A stretch of 7,183 nucleotides of DNA from Actinomycetota bacterium (GCA_003456155.1 DMPC01000117.1:3458-10640); one strand, 5' to 3'. Positions 1 through 5,753 are shown, numbered from the stretch's first letter. A program made the numbers and translations. Notes: generated by a model from the letters alone, not told the origin.

Positions 1-966
1 GACATGGGCCCGAAGATCCGTTACGCAGGCCCCGAGGTCCCGGCGGAGATCTTCATCTGGCAGGACCCGGTGCCGGCCGTCGACCACCCGCTGGTCGACG
101 CCGCCGACGTCGCGGCTCTCAAGGCGAAGGTGCTCGCCTCCGGCCTGACCGTCTCCGAGCTCGTCGCCACGGCGTGGGCGTCGGCCGCGACGTTCCGCGG
201 CACCGACAAGCGGGGCGGTGCCAATGGCGCTCGCGTCCGCCTCGAGCCGCAGAGCGGCTGGGAGGTCAACGATCCGGCCCAGCTCGCCAAGGTGCTCAAG
301 GCCCTCGAGGGCATCAAGGCCGACTTCGACGCTCAGGGCGCGAAGAAGGTCTCCCTCGCGGACCTCATCGTCCTCGCCGGCGGCGCGGCGGTCGAGAAGG
401 CGGCCAAGGATGCGGGTGTCACCATCGAAGTGCCCTTCACCCCGGGGCGCACGGACGCCACGGCGGAGATGACCGATGTCGCGTCGTTCGCTGTCCTCGA
501 GCCTACGTTCGACGGCTTCCGCAACTACCTGGGCAAGGGCTTCATCCTTCCCGCGGAGAAGCTCCTCGTCGAGCGGGCCACGCTGCTGAACCTCAGCACG
601 CCGGAGATGACGGTGCTCGTCGGCGGCATGCGGGCGCTGAACGCCAATACCGGGCAGTCGCAGGTGGGCGTGTTCACGAAGCGTCCGGGCGTGCTCACGA
701 ACGACTTCTTCGTGAACGTCGCCGACATGGGCACCGTCTGGGGCCCGTCGGCCAGTGACGAGAACCTCTTCGAGGGTCGCGACCGCAAGACGGGTGAGCT
801 CAAGTGGACAGCGAGCCGGGTCGACCTCGCGTTCGGCTCGAACTCGCAACTGCGCGCGCAGACCGAGGTCTACGGCGCGAACGATGCGCAGGAGCTGTTC
901 GTCCGGGACTTCGTCTCCGCGTGGGTCAAGGTCATGGAGAACGACCGCTTCGATCTGCACCGCTAG
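1..966 (+). CDS. katG: Catalase-peroxidase KatG, C-terminal half (5' truncated by window edge)
   Basis: This is the last 321 codons of a bifunctional haem catalase-peroxidase, which breaks down hydrogen peroxide in the cytoplasm. The frame is open from base 1 and ends at TAG 964-966. The visible protein begins DMGP and carries typical KatG C-terminal landmarks: IWQDPVPAV, SGLTVSELVATAWASA, FRGTDKRGGANGARVRL, SGWEVNDP, VPFTPGRTDA, FAVLEP, DGFRNYLGKG, LSTPEMTVLVGG, LTNDFFVN, SRVDLAFGSNSQLRA and DRFDLHR at the end. In the family this half is the second peroxidase-like domain, which has lost haem binding but supports the active N-terminal domain. The haem-ligand His and the Met-Tyr-Trp adduct residues lie upstream and cannot be checked. 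The ATG at base 4 is an internal methionine, not the start. The reading frame shows no damage. This is a chromosomal housekeeping or stress gene, used here as the anchor of the native genome. Confidence 0.97.
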   Translation, partial: DMGPKIRYAGPEVPAEIFIWQDPVPAVDHPLVDAADVAALKAKVLASGLTVSELVATAWASAATFRGTDKRGGANGARVRLEPQSGWEVNDPAQLAKVLKALEGIKADFDAQGAKKVSLADLIVLAGGAAVEKAAKDAGVTIEVPFTPGRTDATAEMTDVASFAVLEPTFDGFRNYLGKGFILPAEKLLVERATLLNLSTPEMTVLVGGMRALNANTGQSQVGVFTKRPGVLTNDFFVNVADMGTVWGPSASDENLFEGRDRKTGELKWTASRVDLAFGSNSQLRAQTEVYGANDAQELFVRDFVSAWVKVMENDRFDLHR

Positions 967-1022
967 TCAGCCGACTCGGGGCGTCGTGGGCCGACAAGGC
1001 CTCCGGCGCCCCGAGCGCTGAC
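966..1022 (+). terminator. Long stem-loop over the katG stop, probable terminator
   Basis: GTCAGC (966-971) pairs with GCTGAC (1017-1022). After a small asymmetric internal loop, CTCGGGGCG (975-983) pairs perfectly with CGCCCCGAG (1007-1015). The 23-nt loop holds a further GGCC/GGCC pairing. The outer stem begins at the last base of the stop codon. No T-tract follows, which is common in high-GC actinobacteria, so termination is inferred from structure and position only. Confidence 0.6.
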
Positions 1023-1061
1023 AGGGCCACCCAGCCGGACGATGCCTGCTGGGGCCCCTAG

Positions 1062-1067
1062 TACCAT
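1062..1067 (+). promoter_or_regulatory. Possible -10 box of the tRNA promoter
   Basis: TACCAT fits the TAnnnT pattern of actinobacterial -10 elements. It lies 44 bp upstream of the mature tRNA 5' end, in the 89-bp gap between the katG hairpin and the tRNA. It follows a GGGGCCCC palindrome at 1051-1058. I see no convincing -35 box at 16-19 bp, so this is a weak call resting on position. Confidence 0.25.
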
Positions 1068-1111
1068 GTGCTGGCTCACCGCGAAGGCCGCAAGGAACCA
1101 CGCGGAGGCAC

Positions 1112-1186
1112 GCCGCCTTAGCTCAGTGGTAGAGCAACGCACTCGTAATGCGTAGGTCCGGGGTTCAAATCCCCGAGGCGGCTCCA
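1112..1186 (+). tRNA. tRNA-Thr (anticodon CGT)
   Basis: A complete cloverleaf can be drawn. The acceptor stem GCCGCCT (1112-1118) pairs with AGGCGGC (1176-1182). The D stem is GCTC/GAGC (1121-1124 with 1132-1135) around AGTGGTA. The anticodon stem ACGCA/TGCGT (1137-1141 with 1149-1153) encloses the loop CTCGTAA, with anticodon CGT at 1144-1146, which reads the Thr codon ACG. The variable loop is AGGTC. The T stem CGGGG/CCCCG (1159-1163 with 1171-1175) encloses TTCAAAT. The discriminator base is T1183 and CCA is encoded at 1184-1186. All stems are perfectly paired, so the gene looks functional. It lies at the junction between conserved chromosome and element DNA, the usual place for tyrosine-integrase insertion, which keeps the tRNA 3' end intact. 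Confidence 0.97.
1154..1186 (+). other. Putative attachment site (attL) at the tRNA 3' end
   Basis: Tyrosine integrases of actinobacterial elements commonly recombine within the 3' half of a tRNA and rebuild it. The T arm and acceptor 3' strand of this tRNA-Thr are the last recognisably chromosomal bases. Everything rightward (cargo, int, xis, unknown genes, HTH regulator) looks like an accessory element. The exact core cannot be set because the second copy (attR) is not in the window. The distance from tRNA to int (about 2.1 kb, filled by cargo) is longer than in the simplest elements, so a different att site remains possible. Confidence 0.4.
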
Positions 1187-1192
1187 ACGGAA

Positions 1193-1246
1193 AGTCCTTT
1201 GATAGCAACGGTTGTCGAAGGATTCGGGCTTCTGATTGAGAAGCCC
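1193..1246 (+). terminator. Tandem hairpins just after the tRNA, possible tRNA terminator
   Basis: The first stem pairs AGTCCTTTGA (1193-1202) with TCGAAGGATT (1215-1224), with two G-U pairs, and its loop contains CAAC-G-GTTG. The second pairs GGGCTTCT (1226-1233) perfectly with AGAAGCCC (1239-1246) around the 5-nt loop GATTG. No T-run follows either stem. They begin 6 nt after the CCA end, so termination of the tRNA transcript is the simplest reading. Integrase or excisionase binding near an attachment site is the alternative. Confidence 0.45.
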
Positions 1247-1329
1247 TAGAGTGGCGACAGCCCCAGAAAAAGCCCCATTAGGATCCGGTAGTCCAGCCCC
1301 GGTGTGGCGACGAATCGGACGGGGAGCCT

Positions 1330-1358
1330 CCTTATGGGGCTTTCACAGCCCCATAAGG
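1330..1358. repeat. Perfect 12-bp inverted repeat (hairpin) with an extra half-copy upstream
   Basis: CCTTATGGGGCT (1330-1341) and AGCCCCATAAGG (1347-1358) are exact reverse complements separated by TTCAC. A third arm, AGCCCCATTAGG at 1271-1282, matches the right arm at 11 of 12 positions. The structure stands about 200 bp upstream of the cargo operon's start codon. It could be a terminator, an operator pair or an arm-type integrase site; the sequence does not decide between these. Confidence 0.75.
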
Positions 1359-1554
1359 CGTTGGAGCCTTGACCGTCATGCGGGATTGGCGAGAAGTCGT
1401 CTCCACAGACGGTCATGCCTGACGACGCCTGACCGCGCGGCCGCACTCTGATCAACTTCCGAGTTGGGTGCCAACCACCCGGAGGCTTAGGCGGCCGCAT
1501 CTCCGTGGCTGTCAGCCGTCCCGGCTACGGTGAAGGCGAGGAAGGAGGGGCTCC

Positions 1555-2109
1555 GTGGATCCTGTGGTTGACCCGAGTGTGGTGGACGCGCTGTTCGATG
1601 CTGCCGGCGTATCGAACTACCGGAATGCGCAGGACCTGACCATCTTCGCCTCCGCCGCCGGGTTCTGTGTGGGCGCGGAGCTTGTGCGCCTCTCGATCTT
1701 CACTCCACCTCAGGGTCCACGTGACGCATCGGGGCCTGCGCGATGGATTGTCATCACCGATAAACGCGCCATTGAGGTCGTCGGCGAGATGTCCGGTGAT
1801 TGGTGGTCGAGACGGCCGATCCAGTTCGCTGTGTCGGGCGAGTTGACCGTTTCGGTTCGTCCGCTTGCGACTTTCAAAGAACTTCGATTCACGGGCAACA
1901 GGTGGATGTGGCACCCGGAGGCCGCCGATTCCGCGAGGGAGTGGCTACGTGGAACGGCCGCCGTACTACGCCCGGTGGATGGTTCGGAAGATCTGATCCT
2001 GTGGGAGGACTTCGCAGACAACGGGGCAGGCGCGCCAAAGGCCGGCAATTTGCTGGATGGCCTTCGCTGGCTCGCAACGCGGATACCGACCTTCGGCGAA
2101 GGGGCCTAG
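1555..2109 (+). CDS. Hypothetical protein, possibly PH-like; first gene of the cargo operon
   Basis: This 184-aa protein is not one I recognise with confidence. The GTG start at 1555 is chosen because AGGAGG (1543-1548) lies 6 nt before it. Residues 63-77 (RWIVITDKRAIEVVG) resemble the strand-turn-strand with TDKR that is typical of bacterial PH-like domains. The following strands (around 87-92, 96-102, 107-112) and the helix at 121-132 (PEAADSAREWLR) would fit such a fold; this is inference from pattern only. It has no signal peptide and no membrane segment, so it is probably cytoplasmic. The protein is Trp-rich (64, 83, 84, 117, 119, 130, 150, 172). The stop is followed one base later by the GTG of the DUF4062 gene, so the two are almost certainly co-translated and probably act together, perhaps as sensor or adaptor and effector. 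Its GC content looks lower than that of its neighbours, suggesting separate acquisition. Confidence 0.85.
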   Translation: MDPVVDPSVVDALFDAAGVSNYRNAQDLTIFASAAGFCVGAELVRLSIFTPPQGPRDASGPARWIVITDKRAIEVVGEMSGDWWSRRPIQFAVSGELTVSVRPLATFKELRFTGNRWMWHPEAADSAREWLRGTAAVLRPVDGSEDLILWEDFADNGAGAPKAGNLLDGLRWLATRIPTFGEGA

Positions 2110-2110
2110 C

Positions 2111-3241
2111 GTGCGAGTGTTCGTGTCGTCGATGCGGCGGGGCCTCGAAGAGGAACGCGACCAGGGGGCTGCGATGCTGCAGGCCCTGGGCTACGAGGTT
2201 GTGAGATTCGAGGACTTCGGGGCGACCCCCTCGACCTCGCGAGTTGCGTGTCTCTCTGCAGTGGCGAGTTCTGACGTCTACGTATTGATTCTTGGCCCGA
2301 ACTACGGGGAGCGACTTGCCGATACCGGCCTCGCGCCCACGGAAGAAGAGTTCAACGCGGCCCTGGCGACGGGCAAGCGAATCCTGATCTTCAAGAAGGC
2401 GAACGTGGACTATGAGGATGCGCAGGCGGCATTCATCTCTAGGGTCGGCGACTACGCCACCGGCCGCTTCTGGCAGGAATTCGACACACCCGCGTCCCTT
2501 CTACCAGCCCTCGTCACGGCCGTTCGTTCGGTTCGGCTCGATCCTCCAGAGGTTCGGTGGCGGGCGATCGAGCCCATTGAGTACAACACGATCCACGGTG
2601 GATCGAATAGCGGTGCTTCGCGGCAACCGCAGTACACGTCCGTCTTGGAAGTGCATGTGATTCCGGTTGGCCCCGTTTCGCTGCAGGCCGCATCGGCTCG
2701 AGAAGGTGCAACTGAGTCCCTGATACAGAGGCTTCGCCACGTGCGATTGGTTGACGCCGGCGCCCCCATGGAAAGAGTCGCCGACCCGAGTGGTGTGCAC
2801 GTCCGAAGGCCTAGTGACCCCACGACGGACAGGTCTTCACTTTCGGGGGTAACGACGAACCCGTACTGCGGCATACGAGTGGGGGGCGACGGGGTCGTTT
2901 CGGTGTACCAGGCGCTTTCCGGCGACTTCCTGGGTTCGCTCGTGAGCCTGGCGGAGTTGGCGCGACGCCTGGGAATCATGATCGAAGCGGCGATCCCGTC
3001 GATACCAACGGATGCGCAGGATGTCGTCGTCGTTGGCTGCCTGTTGGACGAGGGGCGGACGTTGTTGGGCGACGAATCGAGACTCGGAATACGCACATCT
3101 GGGGCGATGTCGATCGGTCGTGCAAACGTTGTCCCACTGGCCGATCGGGCCGTGGGACGCGATGAGCTCGTTGGTGCGCCTCAGGTGGTGGCGCTCGAAG
3201 TGGCGGCCCGATTGTCCGTCGAGTTGGAGAATCGCGCCTGA
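2111..3241 (+). CDS. DUF4062 domain protein with unknown C-terminal domain; candidate defence effector
   Basis: This is a 376-aa protein. The start is GTG 2111, with GAAGGGG (2098-2104) 6 nt upstream; it makes the family's usual N-terminus, MRVFVSS. A longer frame back to 2057 would overlap the first gene and add unrelated residues. Residues 3-94 match DUF4062: VFVSS (3-7), LEEERD (12-17), LGYEVVRFEDFGA (26-38), a conserved Cys47, SDVYVLILGPNYG (54-66), PTEEEF (76-81) and GKRILIF (88-94). DTPASLLPAL (125-134) closes the domain. The family has a flavodoxin/TIR-like pattern and is often the N-terminal module of conflict-type proteins such as NLR-like NTPases. Here no P-loop or NTPase motif follows. 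Instead, residues about 175-376 form a mixed alpha/beta region I cannot assign, with strands at 178-185, 254-267 and 304-312. The second half is joined by a Ser/Thr/Pro-rich linker (228-249). A nucleotide- or NAD-directed activity is a hypothesis only. The gene converges on int with a 26-bp gap. Confidence 0.92.
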   Translation: MRVFVSSMRRGLEEERDQGAAMLQALGYEVVRFEDFGATPSTSRVACLSAVASSDVYVLILGPNYGERLADTGLAPTEEEFNAALATGKRILIFKKANVDYEDAQAAFISRVGDYATGRFWQEFDTPASLLPALVTAVRSVRLDPPEVRWRAIEPIEYNTIHGGSNSGASRQPQYTSVLEVHVIPVGPVSLQAASAREGATESLIQRLRHVRLVDAGAPMERVADPSGVHVRRPSDPTTDRSSLSGVTTNPYCGIRVGGDGVVSVYQALSGDFLGSLVSLAELARRLGIMIEAAIPSIPTDAQDVVVVGCLLDEGRTLLGDESRLGIRTSGAMSIGRANVVPLADRAVGRDELVGAPQVVALEVAARLSVELENRA

Positions 3242-3250
3242 TTGCACGCA

Positions 3251-3273
3251 GCCTGATCCCGTCTAAGTCAGGC
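3251..3273. terminator. Weak inverted repeat in the convergent gap
   Basis: GCCTGA (3251-3256) and TCAGGC (3268-3273) form a perfect 6-bp inverted repeat around an 11-nt loop, spanning the int stop codon. GCCTGAT also occurs at 3236-3242, giving a direct repeat 15 bp away. It is the only structure in the 26-bp gap that could serve as a two-way terminator. The stem is short and lacks a T-tract, so support is slight. Confidence 0.25.
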
Positions 3274-4593
3274 CAGCAGGTCCCGAACCTCGTCTGCGTG
3301 TGCGCTGAACCAGGCGGTCCATAGGGCATCGATGCGCTCGTCGAGCGTCAGTGTGAGGTTGGTGCGGAAGGCGGCCCGCACCGGGTCTTGGCTCTTCTCA
3401 GATTGTGCCCTGGCGTAGTAGCGGTTGGTGGTCTGAACGTCCGCGTGCCGCAGCAGCGCCGCCGCTTCGTACATGGTGCCGCCGGAGTCGACGACGACGC
3501 TGGCGGCGTAGGCGCGCAGGTCCTTGATCTTGACGGCGCGGCGGCGAGGATCGAGCTCGGGAAGCCGGGGATTGCCGGCGAGGCCGGCGGCGCGGCGCGC
3601 GGGATACCACACGCGCTTGGTCCAGTCGCTGTGGTGGATGGTGACGGTGGGCCTGAGCCCGTGGCCGAAGCGGGTGGGCCGGAACAGGAGGTCCCCGAAC
3701 ATGTCGTCGGTGATGAGGCGGCTGTCGGCGAGGGCGCGCAGCGCGGTCCACAGCGGTGTGGGCAGAGGGACGACGGCGGAGTTGCCGCCCTTGACTTCCT
3801 CGACGATCCACTCCTTGTTCTTGGCGCTCCAGGTGAAGACGCGGCGGACGCTGAGCCGCGGCCGGTCGCTCCAGACGTCGGTGACGGACAGGCCGACGGC
3901 TTCGCTCCAGCGCAGCCCGGCCCAGGCCATGGTGAGGATGAGGAGGCGGTCCTCGGCGCGGGCTGGGTGGGAGGCGAGGAGGGCGAGCTCCTTCCAGGAT
4001 GGGAGGAGGACGGGGTCAGCGACGGCGCGACGGCTGCGTCCGGTCTTGGTGGTGACGCGCCGGACCTCGCGCGCGGGGTTCGTCAGGAGGCGTCCTTGTC
4101 GCACTTCCCAGGCGAGGGAGGCGCGCACGAGGGCGAATGCCTTCTTCACGCGATGCTGGGAGAAGCCCTGGTCGCGCATGCGCCGGACCCAGGTGTCCAG
4201 GGCTGGCGCGTCGATGAGGCGGACGGCGGCGTCGGCGATGTTCGCATGGGGGTGGGAGATCACATTCTTGAGGAGTTCCTCGTAGTCGCGGATGGTGTTG
4301 GTGGCGATCGGGTCAAGGCCGTCGTGGGCGCGGTCGTCGATGTACTCGGTGATGACATGACTCATTCGCCTGACCTTGTCGCCGGGCTTGCCGCTGGGGC
4401 GCTGCGCCTGGCCGCGGTCGAGGTCGGCGATCGCGGCGTTCAGCGCCCGACGGGCTTCGGCAGGCGTGGCGTGTGTTTCGGGCAGGGGCCGGCGGTGCTC
4501 GTCGAGACGCCGGGGCAGGCGGCCCTGCCAGCGTCCGGAGCCGATGGGGTTCTCGCGGACGGATCCCTCGAGCGCTCGCTTCCGCTGAGCCAT
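3268..4593 (-). CDS. int: Tyrosine-recombinase integrase
   Basis: This 441-aa site-specific recombinase would integrate and excise the element. Residues 1-75 contain an AP2/arm-type N-terminal region (GSGRWQGRLPRRLDEHRR, 18-35). The core-binding SAM-like domain is about 76-180 (TNTIRDYEELLKN, 98-110; HRVKKAFALVRASLAWEVRQ, 147-166). The catalytic domain follows: Arg228 in AGLRWSEAVGL, the beta-hairpin Lys268 in EEVKGG, Arg360 in KDLRAYAASVV, His383 in LRHADVQTT and the nucleophile Tyr393 in NRYYAR. The box-II position usually held by His is Lys357, a tolerated variant. The start ATG (4591-4593) has GAGG 8 nt upstream; reading further upstream would run into xis and add Arg/Pro-rich nonsense. 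The gene lies 128 bp downstream of xis; that gap holds only a 5-bp GGCTG/CAGCC hairpin (4699-4712). Int is read toward the tRNA. The length is normal for actinobacterial integrases and the protein looks intact. Confidence 0.96.
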   Translation of the reverse strand: MAQRKRALEGSVRENPIGSGRWQGRLPRRLDEHRRPLPETHATPAEARRALNAAIADLDRGQAQRPSGKPGDKVRRMSHVITEYIDDRAHDGLDPIATNTIRDYEELLKNVISHPHANIADAAVRLIDAPALDTWVRRMRDQGFSQHRVKKAFALVRASLAWEVRQGRLLTNPAREVRRVTTKTGRSRRAVADPVLLPSWKELALLASHPARAEDRLLILTMAWAGLRWSEAVGLSVTDVWSDRPRLSVRRVFTWSAKNKEWIVEEVKGGNSAVVPLPTPLWTALRALADSRLITDDMFGDLLFRPTRFGHGLRPTVTIHHSDWTKRVWYPARRAAGLAGNPRLPELDPRRRAVKIKDLRAYAASVVVDSGGTMYEAAALLRHADVQTTNRYYARAQSEKSQDPVRAAFRTNLTLTLDERIDALWTAWFSAHADEVRDLLA

Positions 4594-4721
4594 GGCGTTG
4601 CCTCGCTTTCGTGCGGGTCTCTGGTCGGATGTCTCATCACAGGTCGTGCAGGTGGTGTCGTGCAGCGGATGAGACTGGGCTGTTGATGGCGGTCGACGGG
4701 CTGTGGACAGCCGGGCCGCCG

Positions 4722-4943
4722 TTAGCGAAAGGTGTGGTCTTGGCGGCCGTGGATGAAGTAGTCGATGTCGGCCTGGGCGTAGCGAACGAGCCGTCCGATC
4801 CGGCGGCAGGGCAGGTCGCCGCTGCACGTCAACTGGCGCACCGTCGCCTCGGACACCGCGATTGCATCGGCCACCTCCTCGGCCGTGAATAGCGCACGGG
4901 GAAGACCCGACGTGGTGGGCGCTGGGGGCGTGGTCGCGCTCAT
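4722..4943 (-). CDS. xis: Excisionase-like MerR/HTH_17 DNA-binding protein
   Basis: A 73-aa protein that is almost entirely a winged helix-turn-helix of the excisionase/MerR (HTH_17) type. LFTAEEVADAIAVSEATV (residues 18-35) forms the HTH, GDLPCRRIGRLVRYAQ (42-57) the wing, and ADIDYFIHG (58-66) the closing helix. In mobile elements these proteins bend attachment-site DNA and steer the integrase toward excision. The ATG at 4941-4943 is chosen because the domain begins soon after it, while longer readings overlap the previous gene with Arg/His-rich sequence. It starts 2 nt after the stop of the upstream unknown gene and lacks a strong ribosome site of its own (only GGCGG-like bases), so translational coupling is likely. 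It lies upstream of int on the same strand, the usual xis-int order. Confidence 0.9.
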   Translation of the reverse strand: MSATTPPAPTTSGLPRALFTAEEVADAIAVSEATVRQLTCSGDLPCRRIGRLVRYAQADIDYFIHGRQDHTFR

Positions 4944-4945
4944 CG

Positions 4946-5743
4946 CTACACCGCCAGCCGCTGGGTGTAGCCGGCGCCGATGGCGCCGGTGGTGGGTGGG
5001 GGTGCCGAGGTGCCGTTCAGGCGGGCGTGCTCCACGGCGCGAAGTGCGGCGGTGTGCTGGCGGGTGGCGGTGCCCATGGCGCGCTTGGCCTCGCACAGGA
5101 AGCTGATGCGATCCAGGAGCAGCCCGGTCAGGGGCGGATCGGTGTCCATGCGGTCGAGCCATCCGGGAACGACCGCCATCGGGGAGGGGCTGGCGATCCG
5201 CGGCCGAAGACCTTGGCTGGTGATGATGGGCTCGGTGTGGTCGCCGGGACGCATGGCTGCGCGGGCGTGCGCGAGGGCGTGGGTGCGGACGCTGGCGCGG
5301 GTGGGGATGCCGCCGGCGGTGACGATGTCGCGGATACAGGCGGTGACCTGGGCCTGCTCGAGGGTGAAGTTGGGCTCGACACCGCTATCGATGAGCCGCT
5401 GGGCGGCGAGGGTCTCGGTGGCGGCGATGCGGTTCAGCAGTCGCTCCGCCTCGGGCGTGCTGATGCGGCGGGCGGCGGCAAGCTCGCTCGCGGTGGGCAG
5501 GTGGTGCCCGGGTGGCAGGGCGTCGGCGACGGGCCAGCGCAGCACCTCCGACAGCAGTGCATCGGCCTCGCGGATGACGTCTGGGTGCGGATGTGATGCC
5601 ACGTGCTCGCTGGCGGTGGTCAGCGTGCCGGCGAGGTGTGCGAGAAGCTCGGGGTCGTTGTCGGCGTAGATCGCGGCGGCGAGGGTGTCGGGGTCGGTGT
5701 GCCGCAGGGCGGTGAGGATGTCGGTGATCGAGATGGCGTGCAT
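4946..5743 (-). CDS. Hypothetical protein (265 aa) coupled to xis
   Basis: I do not recognise this protein. It starts at ATG 5741-5743 behind a near-ideal ribosome site, AGGAGGTG, and ends two bases before xis. The sequence is Ala/Leu-rich and looks helical: ITDILTALRHTDPDTLAAAI (6-25), PELLAHLAG (31-39), HPHPDVIREADALLSEVLRW (51-70), TASELAAARR (84-93), TPEAERLLNRIAATETLAAQ (96-115). A proline-rich middle (180-205) and a second helical stretch (206-240) precede a low-complexity tail ending GYTQRLAV. No signal peptide, membrane segment, P-loop or relaxase/Rep motif is visible. The spacing of HPxP and DPE motifs recalls helical-repeat proteins, but this is weak. Its place between xis and the divergent control region suggests an element-specific regulatory, replication or maintenance role. 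The possibilities are open, and the frame and start are much surer than any function. Confidence 0.82.
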   Translation of the reverse strand: MHAISITDILTALRHTDPDTLAAAIYADNDPELLAHLAGTLTTASEHVASHPHPDVIREADALLSEVLRWPVADALPPGHHLPTASELAAARRISTPEAERLLNRIAATETLAAQRLIDSGVEPNFTLEQAQVTACIRDIVTAGGIPTRASVRTHALAHARAAMRPGDHTEPIITSQGLRPRIASPSPMAVVPGWLDRMDTDPPLTGLLLDRISFLCEAKRAMGTATRQHTAALRAVEHARLNGTSAPPPTTGAIGAGYTQRLAV

Positions 5744-5745
5744 GG

Positions 5746-5753
5746 CACCTCCT
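5746..5753 (-). promoter_or_regulatory. Strong Shine-Dalgarno AGGAGGTG fixing the start of the 265-aa gene
   Basis: On the minus strand AGGAGGTG ends 2 nt before the ATG at 5743, with the GGAGG core 4 nt from it. It is the best ribosome site in the leftward operon. It shows that the long open frame continuing upstream is not translated as one protein. Confidence 0.85.

Larger units (their letters stand above)
1187..1554. other. 368-bp non-coding stretch rich in hairpins and short repeats
   Basis: I see no supported gene here. The stretch lies between the tRNA and the cargo operon. It holds hairpins at 1193-1224, 1226-1246 and 1330-1358. AGCCCC occurs four times in direct orientation (1259, 1271, 1295, 1347) and once inverted (1336-1341). 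GTGGCGAC occurs twice (1251-1258, 1304-1311). A near-repeat of GACCGTCATGC lies at 1371-1381 and 1408-1418 with one mismatch. GCCTGAC occurs at 1417 and 1427. GCGGCCGCA occurs twice (1437-1445, 1491-1499). Such clusters fit integrase arm-binding sites beside an attachment site, or a structured leader or RNA. A weak TACGGT at 1526-1531 is the only -10-like box I would consider for the operon, and it has no clear -35 partner. Confidence 0.6.

Noticed and set aside
963..1208. Minus-strand frame across the tRNA
   Set aside because: It covers the katG terminator and the tRNA gene; it is a chance open frame.
1187..1554. CRISPR array or retron-type RNA in the repeat-rich gap
   Set aside because: The repeats are short, irregular in spacing and not followed by cas or reverse-transcriptase genes in the window.
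2057..2110. ATG 2057 as start of the DUF4062 gene
   Set aside because: It would overlap the upstream gene by 53 bases and add 18 unrelated residues before the conserved VRVFVSS start; GTG 2111 has a proper ribosome site.
3936..3960. GAGGCGG as a second copy of the tRNA 3' end
   Set aside because: Only seven bases match, inside int coding sequence; too short for an attachment repeat.
3388..4686. 432-codon plus-strand open frame opposite int
   Set aside because: It mirrors int in a high-GC antisense frame; the product is Gly/Asp/Val-rich low complexity without domains, while int on the other strand has all its catalytic motifs.
4594..4827. N-terminal extension of int to 519 aa
   Set aside because: It overlaps xis and adds Arg/Pro/His-rich sequence unlike integrases; ATG 4593 has a usable ribosome site and a normal N-terminus.
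4944..5162. N-terminal extension of xis to 146 aa
   Set aside because: The extra residues are Arg/His/Pro-rich, overlap the 265-aa gene and contribute nothing to the HTH domain.
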